Positions 58,957 through 64,000 of a stretch of DNA of 64,000 bases are shown here, piece after piece (positions within the stretch are counted from its first letter, which is position 1; every line of letters starts with the position of its first letter). The DNA is from JAHDCJ01 sp039028895. Its GTDB lineage: Bacteria > Bacteroidota > Bacteroidia > Chitinophagales > Saprospiraceae. The stretch spans positions 124,001-188,000 of the forward strand of contig JBCCHF010000005.1 in the NCBI GenBank assembly GCA_039028895.1. Reading direction: 5' to 3'. The notes under the pieces are model-generated. The model had not been told where the DNA came from. It was given only the letters and a program-made list of their open reading frames with translations, and ran no database searches. Both the position numbers and the translations under genes were made by a program.

Positions 58957-59607
58957 TTAAGCCTTCAGCTGCAAAGCCTTCATCCATCCATCGAAGTCCG
59001 CTTTTCGGAAGGTGACTGCAATCCAGACTAAAAAAGCCATGATATAGTTAAACTCTATGTAGAGAAAGCGTTTCACAAATTTTGTAAATCCACCTTCCCC
59101 GGACTTGGTTGATAGCCAATCATGTAATGAGATTTGTTCAGAAAACTCGAGATGGAGCCGGAGCGTAAGATAAAAGTGGAATACGATTAGTCCGACGATA
59201 AAAGCGATACCTTTTCGTCGCCAACTAATGGGGCTGACTAAGATAAGACTTGTCAGAAAAAGACTGGGCAGAAAGCCGAATAACCAACTATTAAGCCCCC
59301 ACTCAGCACGCCTTGCCGAATATTCCTTAATGCCTTTACGCTTGGCATCTTCTTTGGCTGCTGCAAGCATTTCGTGATTAACGAAATATATGCCCAGGTC
59401 CAAGGCGTCATGACCGACTTTGGGTTTGCTTTCAAACTGAAACAGAATCTCGCTATTACCAAATGTGTTATACCATGAGGTGCAATAATTAGCAAAAACA
59501 CTTCTGTATGCGTGATGGATTCCTGTAAGTGAACTAAAAACCATCAATGCGATATAAACAGCAAGGAATAACCCGAAAAATTTTAGAATGGACTTAGTGG
59601 GTATCAT
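58957..59607 (-). CDS. Exosortase-H-associated membrane protein, copy B
   Basis: A 216-residue membrane protein with about four hydrophobic helices (8-27, 110-130, 133-150, 187-203) and a periplasmic loop of about 80 residues. It is a clear paralogue of the 214-residue protein at 62451-63095: both share AYRS near residue 33, a Trp-Tyr/Phe-Asn-x-Phe-Gly block, WGLNxWL near 103, and a C-terminal EFNY...TFRKxDF. In both cassettes it directly follows xrtH, here with a 14-bp overlap. Such proteins are recurrent partners of XrtH; their role is unknown. Confidence 0.85.
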   Translation of the reverse strand: MIPTKSILKFFGLFLAVYIALMVFSSLTGIHHAYRSVFANYCTSWYNTFGNSEILFQFESKPKVGHDALDLGIYFVNHEMLAAAKEDAKRKGIKEYSARRAEWGLNSWLFGFLPSLFLTSLILVSPISWRRKGIAFIVGLIVFHFYLTLRLHLEFSEQISLHDWLSTKSGEGGFTKFVKRFLYIEFNYIMAFLVWIAVTFRKADFDGWMKALQLKA

Positions 59608-60226
59608 TGGTTTCGATTTTTGCTGAGGATTCTGCGACTTTTAACTCTTGGTTGTTGGCCCAGATCAGCCATGTAAGCCATAATAAAATGGCAGTTGCTA
59701 TGAACAAAGCTTGCCAGACTTCCACATGCATAATATCAAACAAATTTGGCGTATAAACGCCAAAAAGGAATAGAGAAACAATCCTAATCTGATTGAGTAA
59801 TATTAAGGCCAGAGTACCATAAATGATGCCGCGCCATTTATACTTCCATTTACTTGGAAACATGAGAACACCAGCTATCAGGAGGATGATCGGTGCAATG
59901 CCATCACAACCTTTTGCAATGCTCATTTGAAATGCAGGGTTCACCATCATTTCTCCATTGACAGTTATGCCCATTCCGAAAAGGTTGAGAATAAAAGTAG
60001 AGGCCATGGCGTAAAAGTGAGTCACTGGCGTGAATATATAGTCAAGGTAAAAAGACCAGGCTGAAAGCCAGAAAAAGCCTCCCAGTAAGCCCAAAACGCC
60101 GACCACAAAAAGAATGAAGTCCTTGCGCTCCTGCCAACCGGATTTTAGCCTTTCAGAAAATGTAGGTTTAGAAGAAACCGTCTTCCCGGATTTGGATTTT
60201 GTTCGTTTCTTTTTTGGTTTCGACAT
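59594..60226 (-). CDS. xrtH: Exosortase H, copy B
   Basis: A 210-residue integral-membrane exosortase, a sorting enzyme that cleaves C-terminal IPTLxxWG-type signals and probably transfers the substrate to another molecule. A basic N-terminus (KPKKKRTKSKSGK) precedes about five helices. The family triad is complete: Cys107 (IAKGCDGIAP), Arg148 (LLNQIRIVSLFLFG) and His167 (FDIMHVEVWQ). It is a paralogue of the copy at 63122-63745 (shared FPSKWKYKW/YPSKWKYKW and MHVEVWQA). It overlaps the companion gene by 14 bp and is separated by a terminator from the IPTL protein upstream. Confidence 0.93.
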   Translation of the reverse strand: MSKPKKKRTKSKSGKTVSSKPTFSERLKSGWQERKDFILFVVGVLGLLGGFFWLSAWSFYLDYIFTPVTHFYAMASTFILNLFGMGITVNGEMMVNPAFQMSIAKGCDGIAPIILLIAGVLMFPSKWKYKWRGIIYGTLALILLNQIRIVSLFLFGVYTPNLFDIMHVEVWQALFIATAILLWLTWLIWANNQELKVAESSAKIETNDTH

Positions 60227-60237
60227 AATGAGCTCAA

Positions 60238-60266
60238 TATACCCAAACCATTTGATTTTGGGTATA
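60238..60266. promoter_or_regulatory. Perfect 10-bp dyad immediately upstream of xrtH copy B
   Basis: TATACCCAAA and TTTGGGTATA are exact inverted copies separated by 9 bp. The element lies 11 bp before the xrtH ATG and 5 bp from the preceding terminator. It could be an operator or an RNA hairpin near the ribosome-binding site. Confidence 0.5.
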
Positions 60267-60271
60267 AAAAA

Positions 60272-60295
60272 AGCCTGACTGTAAACAGCCAGGCT
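60272..60295 (-). terminator. Terminator between the fused IPTL protein gene and xrtH copy B
   Basis: AGCCTGACTG and CAGCCAGGCT form a 10-bp stem with one mismatched pair and a TAAA loop; T-rich tracts follow on both strands (TTTTTTT on the minus strand), 41 bp after the stop at 60337. Confidence 0.85.
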
Positions 60296-60336
60296 CTTAT
60301 TTTTTGCTATGCTGCTCTTAACTGAGCATCAAGCCT

Positions 60337-61629
60337 TTATTTTTTCAATAGGAACAGTAAGTAAGCCAATACAGGAGTACAAATCAGGATACCTGGGATG
60401 TCTGCATTGGTAAGGCTGTAGCCGAATGCAACGACAGCAATGGCGAAGCCGAGTGATACAAGGCCGAGAGTAATCAACAATATTCTTCCGTAAGCAGCAG
60501 CTTCGAAAGGCATATTGCGGAAAGTACTTCCAATAGTGATATTACCACCTGCTCCAGCCAATTGACGTCTGCGAGCTGTCATGAATACAGCACCGAAAGT
60601 CAAGGTGATTAAAGTCAGGAAGATTAATCCCCATTCGCCCATTGTAGGAACTGGTACATCTGTCGCTCCACCTAGGCATAAGGCAAGGTCGTATGTAGTA
60701 GCACCACCGCCACCAATTTGGAATCCGGCACCAGTACCAGGAGGCGCAGTTGACCATAGCCAGAAACAATCAGTTGCCGAATTATTTTGAACAGACACCC
60801 AGTAAGTGTCACCTACTGTCAAAGTTACAGGAGCGTGAGTTCCTTGATAACCATATTCATCAAGACCACCAATGATCGGTATCACAATACCAGTAGGGCC
60901 AGAAGCTGGCGAAACTGAAAAAGATGCAATTTCTACATCAGGACCACCTCCGCCATCAGTGTGATAGCTGATGGTAAAATCATCTCCTGTACCAGGGCCA
61001 CAAGGAATTGTTCCAGCATTAAAATCTACGTACACTCCCCACCATGAAATAGAGGAAACGGAAGTAGAAGAAGCTACAAAGTCATCAAAGACCTGGAAGC
61101 CAGGATTTGCATCACTAGTTGCAGCAATTGTACCACCTGGGCCATTACCTACTTGGTTAGGCGCTTGCACTAAGACACTTGGGTCTGGGCAAAGAGCTGG
61201 AGGAGGAGGAGGAAGCGTAACTGTAGCCGTGATGTCTGCAGTTCCGAAAATCGGATCATCGTTACAGAAAAATTCATATAATAAGATGCGCCAGGTTCCG
61301 TCTGCAGAAGCTTGAACGGTAACTGTGGATTGAAGCCCACAAGCATCATCATTACCAGCAATACCTGTGCCGGTAGCATCATCATAGATGTCAAGCATGG
61401 TGTCAAAAGCTGCACCTCCGCAGGTTGCAAAGGAATAAATGTTTCCGGCTGTAACAGCCATTGTTGCATAAGTACCATTGGTTATGGTTACTGTTCCTCC
61501 TGCAGGAGGAAACGATTGCCCTGAGTCAGCTAGTGTATTAGGACAGTTCTGCGCAAATGCAGAAGGCAAGCTAAACAGTAGCATAGCCAGGCCTAAAAAT
61601 ATACTGGAGAGGGTTGTTCTATTTTTCAT
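60337..61629 (-). CDS. Exosortase-H substrate: PPC-like secreted protein with IPTL signal fused to a two-helix tail domain
   Basis: A 430-residue protein with signal peptide (1-26, ending AFAQ). Residues 28-138 resemble a bacterial pre-peptidase C-terminal (PPC)-type beta domain (ATCGGAAFDTMLDIYDD), then a proline hinge (PPPPPA), then a second beta domain (150-315). The sorting signal VPTMGEWG (327-334) leads into a transmembrane helix and RRR. Unlike ordinary exosortase substrates it does not end there: a Gly/Thr linker joins a further 60 residues with two helices (GYSLTNADIPGILI), homologous to the separate 70-residue ORF at 57872-58084. It follows a small secreted protein by 83 bp. Confidence 0.88.
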   Translation of the reverse strand: MKNRTTLSSIFLGLAMLLFSLPSAFAQNCPNTLADSGQSFPPAGGTVTITNGTYATMAVTAGNIYSFATCGGAAFDTMLDIYDDATGTGIAGNDDACGLQSTVTVQASADGTWRILLYEFFCNDDPIFGTADITATVTLPPPPPALCPDPSVLVQAPNQVGNGPGGTIAATSDANPGFQVFDDFVASSTSVSSISWWGVYVDFNAGTIPCGPGTGDDFTISYHTDGGGGPDVEIASFSVSPASGPTGIVIPIIGGLDEYGYQGTHAPVTLTVGDTYWVSVQNNSATDCFWLWSTAPPGTGAGFQIGGGGATTYDLALCLGGATDVPVPTMGEWGLIFLTLITLTFGAVFMTARRRQLAGAGGNITIGSTFRNMPFEAAAYGRILLITLGLVSLGFAIAVVAFGYSLTNADIPGILICTPVLAYLLFLLKK

Positions 61630-61712
61630 AGTAAATATTTTAGAGGAATCGGTTTTATTATAGTGTAATTAGTTTTGTAATTAAAAATTCTTTGGTGAAA
61701 TAGTATATATTA

Positions 61713-62159
61713 CTATTGCCCTCTTGAATTCAGTACGTTATTGACAAAATGGTATTCCTTTTTGTAAGCTTTGTACCAGTCTTGAACTTGCTTAGATGAG
61801 TTGGCTGTAATAGAATTATCATTGAGTATTGATATTATCTCAGTAAGATAAACTCTAGCAGCAGCAGGATCTGCAGATAACCATGCGACCTGGGCCTTGT
61901 TTTCATCAGCAATCCCTTTGTAGTTCATATAAGGACGCTCGATTTGTTTTGGAAGATTAGCAGTACCAATGCTATTTTCAAGAGTAGTAATAGATTTTGC
62001 AGTTGGAGCTGCATCTACAGCTGCGCTTAGACTGGCAGGTGCTTTAGTGGATTGGGCAAAACCAGTTGCACAAATAAAAGCAACAAAAAGCATTGAAAGC
62101 CCAAAAGCCTTGACAATTACCTGAGATTTCCTGTAAAAGGAAGTAAAGTTTAGTTTCAT
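61713..62159 (-). CDS. Small secreted protein within XrtH cassette A, unknown function
   Basis: A 148-residue exported protein. A basic n-region (KLNFTSFYRKSQVIVK) and hydrophobic core lead to a cleavage site near GFAQ (residue 36). The mature 112 residues are Ala/Ser-rich and mostly helical-looking (AARVYLTEIISILNDNS, VQDWYKAYKKEYHFVNNVL), with no Cys and no sorting motif. No family recognised. It lies between the companion membrane protein and the IPTL substrate of cassette A; cassette B has no counterpart. Confidence 0.7.
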   Translation of the reverse strand: MKLNFTSFYRKSQVIVKAFGLSMLFVAFICATGFAQSTKAPASLSAAVDAAPTAKSITTLENSIGTANLPKQIERPYMNYKGIADENKAQVAWLSADPAAARVYLTEIISILNDNSITANSSKQVQDWYKAYKKEYHFVNNVLNSRGQ

Positions 62160-62378
62160 GATTAAGTGATATTTTGGTAACTCATTTAATTAATAAAGTA
62201 GGAAAAATTGGTTTAATGTATTTAGATTAATTGAATTAATAAAAAAAATCTATGTAAAGTTTTGATTTTTAAGTCTAACTTATACTAAAAAGGGAATAAT
62301 AAATGAGGCGGGTAGGTTGCCCTAAATATAGTGGTTTTTTCATTGTTTCAAAAATAATTGGATTGCAAAAAAATATTG

Positions 62379-62399
62379 ATCCCTTTCTCAAAAAGGGAT
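62379..62399 (-). terminator. Terminator after the cassette A companion gene
   Basis: ATCCCTTT and AAAGGGAT form an 8-bp stem with a 5-nt loop; on the minus strand it is followed by CAATATTTTTTT. It lies 52 bp after the stop at 62451, in the 291-bp gap before the small secreted protein gene. Confidence 0.75.
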
Positions 62400-62450
62400 T
62401 TTGATTAAGGAAAATTTTATTAGGTAGGTTTAATCATGAAATTAAGGAAT

Positions 62451-63095
62451 TTATTTTAAAAACCCTCTAAAATCTTTCTTCCTAAATGTAAAAACCAACC
62501 AAACCACGACTCCTACAAAGTAGTTAAACTCAAGATTCAACACCCTGTGCATGAAATCCCAGGTCGTTCGACTGAAATCTGAAACCGGTTTTGTGGATAA
62601 AAAATCTGAGAAAGCAACCTGTTCACCCAGTTCAAGGTTAAGGCGCATACAAAAGTAAAGATGCAATATAGTTATACCAACTATGAATGTTATGACACGT
62701 CTTTTCCAGGGAACTGGTGTAGCGATGAGTAGAGCGATAAAGAAAAGTAAAGGCATTACCGCATAAAGCCATGTATTAAGGCCCCAGTTAGCCGTTTTTA
62801 CACTAACATTGGTTAAGCCGCGAGCCTGAGCGTCTCGGATTGCATGCGCTTTTTCAGCCTTATTCATAAACGTGAAGGTAATGTCAGAGCCTTCAAACAG
62901 TGCATAAGGTTGAGGTGTGATCGTCATTTCCACTTCATCATCACCAAAAGCATTAAACCAAGCCATCTGATAGCTGCAGAAGAAGGAGCGATAAGCTGTA
63001 TCCAACCCAGTTCCACGCACTAAAAAGATCATTCCAATATATATACCAATGAACAAGCCGAAGTAGATGAACAGCTTTTTAGGGGAACGGAGCAT
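62451..63095 (-). CDS. Exosortase-H-associated membrane protein, copy A
   Basis: A 214-residue membrane protein with the same plan as the copy B protein: N-terminal helix (8-25), AYRSFFCSYQMAWFNAFGDD, a periplasmic loop of about 75 residues, WGLNTWLY, two adjacent helices (110-150), a loop with FLSTKP, and a final helix before TFRKKDF. Copies A and B are alignable along their whole length. Here the gene starts 26 bp after the xrtH stop instead of overlapping it. Likely helper or substrate-handling partner of XrtH; no reaction is known. Confidence 0.85.
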   Translation of the reverse strand: MLRSPKKLFIYFGLFIGIYIGMIFLVRGTGLDTAYRSFFCSYQMAWFNAFGDDEVEMTITPQPYALFEGSDITFTFMNKAEKAHAIRDAQARGLTNVSVKTANWGLNTWLYAVMPLLFFIALLIATPVPWKRRVITFIVGITILHLYFCMRLNLELGEQVAFSDFLSTKPVSDFSRTTWDFMHRVLNLEFNYFVGVVVWLVFTFRKKDFRGFLK

Positions 63096-63121
63096 GGTTT
63101 CTAGATGTTAGATTTAAGCAA

Positions 63122-63745
63122 TCAGCTGTCAGTTGAAACAGCAGCTTTCTCAGCCTTTAGTTTTTTCATGACCCAATTAAGCCAGATCAACCAGAGTACC
63201 ACGGCAATAATGATGAAAATAGCCTGCCAGACCTCTACGTGCATCACATCAAATAATTTTGGCACATAAGCCCCGATCAGAAACAGGCTAATAATACGGA
63301 TCAGGTTTAAAAAAATAAGAATAGCTGGACCAGCAATTAGCGCAGGCCACTTATATTTCCATTTACTGGGATATATAAGGATGCCGGAAACCAACAGAGC
63401 AATAGGTGCAAGGCCATCGCAACCTTTACTAATATTAATGGAGAAAAAACTGGAAGAAACCACTTCAGCTCTCGCAGTAGTACCTTGCCCTAATAAATTT
63501 AAAACGCCGCTGCCCGCCCAGGCAAAAGCTTCTACAACCGGTTGAAAGATATAGTCTACATAAAAATTGGATGCCGTGAAAACAAAAAATAACAAGACCA
63601 AACCTGCAAATCCTCCCCAAAACATTAGAACAGGCTTGCGACTTTCCCATTCGGTCTGTATGCGTTGCTTGAAGCTTACCGATTGTGGCTGTCTCTTTTT
63701 CGATTTTTTTGAATTTCCTTTCTTTCGCTGCTTAGGATTTGACAT
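63122..63745 (-). CDS. xrtH: Exosortase H, copy A
   Basis: A 207-residue integral-membrane exosortase with a strongly basic N-terminus (PKQRKKGNSKKSKKR) and about five helices. The triad is complete: Cys109 (ISKGCDGLAP), Arg150 (FLNLIRIISLFLIG) and His169 (FDVMHVEVWQ). It processes C-terminal sorting signals of the IPTLxxWG kind, which are found on two proteins in this same locus. It is the first gene of cassette A, with the companion protein 26 bp downstream. No clear promoter box was found in the 255 bp to the window edge on this strand. Confidence 0.93.
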   Translation of the reverse strand: MSNPKQRKKGNSKKSKKRQPQSVSFKQRIQTEWESRKPVLMFWGGFAGLVLLFFVFTASNFYVDYIFQPVVEAFAWAGSGVLNLLGQGTTARAEVVSSSFFSINISKGCDGLAPIALLVSGILIYPSKWKYKWPALIAGPAILIFLNLIRIISLFLIGAYVPKLFDVMHVEVWQAIFIIIAVVLWLIWLNWVMKKLKAEKAAVSTDS

Positions 63746-63962
63746 TTATTTTATGAATTGACACCCTGTTGGGTTCTGTTAATATTGCTTTATCGTTTTG
63801 CCCCGCCGGACCTTGATTTTTCAGGGAGAAAATTAACAATAACACACTTGATTTGTTACGATATAACAGAACAATTTGTGAAGAGGAGGCAAGATAGTAA
63901 TAAAAAACATTTAGCCATTAAAACTTTGTGGCAGCCACGACCAGCAAAAAAACTAAATTCCG

Positions 63963-63993
63963 TTGGTTTATTAATGTAGAACAACTATCTTTG
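63963..63993 (+). promoter_or_regulatory. Bacteroidota promoter at the right edge, reading out of the window
   Basis: TTG at 63963-63965 and TATCTTTG at 63986-63993 are separated by 20 bp, matching both elements of the Bacteroidota consensus (TTG-N19-20-TAnnTTTG). The gene it drives lies beyond the window; the region between it and xrtH copy A shows no convincing gene. Confidence 0.75.
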
Positions 63994-64000
63994 CAGCGAT

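Noticed and set aside
63758..63979. 73-codon plus-strand ORF at the right edge
   Set aside because: It overlaps the outward promoter, has no ribosome-binding site or recognisable protein features, and lies in an intergenic region.

Overview
The window looks like a chromosomal segment of a Bacteroidota bacterium, most likely a Saprospiria/Lewinella-type marine or sludge organism. The reasons are three C-terminal type A sorting domains of the type IX secretion system (T9SS), arrays of SprB-type repeats, an OmpP1/FadL porin, a DUF3667 protein, and promoter-like boxes of the form TAnnTTTG. The placement below phylum level is inference. Most genes lie on the minus strand. No tRNA, rRNA, CRISPR array, transposase or prophage gene was recognised.

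Region 1 (1-5.4 kb) has a truncated 4Fe-4S protein, a desaturase strikingly like eukaryotic sphingolipid delta-4 desaturases, a PlsC-like acyltransferase, a T9SS-sorted esterase-like hydrolase and thrS. Region 2 (5.6-11 kb) has a DUF2891 protein coupled to a TPR lipoprotein, an SBBP-type T9SS protein and a secreted papain-like protease. Region 3 (11-24.6 kb) holds hemC-hemD, hppD and hmgA (tyrosine to homogentisate to maleylacetoacetate), a cupin protein, a TMTC-like membrane TPR protein, an Uup-type ABC-F ATPase, two lipoproteins (one GDPD-like, one with a CHU_C-like domain), and a FadL porin. From about 23.0 down to 14.9 kb the minus-strand genes are tightly packed and may be co-transcribed. 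Region 4 (24.6-31.7 kb) has a low-complexity secreted protein, proS, an array of eight 52-bp repeats, a proline-rich hydrolase-like protein and priA.

Region 5 (31.9-54.8 kb) is a 23-kb run of four secreted giant proteins on one strand (3908, 945, 693 and 2058 residues) separated by only 21-52 bp. They are built from beta-helix, CARDB, Fn3, PKD-like and SprB modules. Only the last one carries a recognisable T9SS sorting domain. Together they look like a cell-surface or matrix assembly made from one transcript. A murB operon follows.

Region 6 (57.8-63.8 kb) is the most unusual part: two successive copies of an exosortase-H (XrtH) cassette. Each has an XrtH protease/transpeptidase with its Cys/Arg/His triad, a paralogous companion membrane protein, and a secreted substrate ending in an IPTLxxWG-type signal. 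A two-helix membrane domain follows the signal. It is fused to the substrate in one copy, and is cut off by a single in-frame stop codon in the other. The organism therefore appears to run two different C-terminal surface-sorting systems, T9SS and XrtH, side by side. The right edge carries a near-perfect Bacteroidota promoter for a gene beyond the window.
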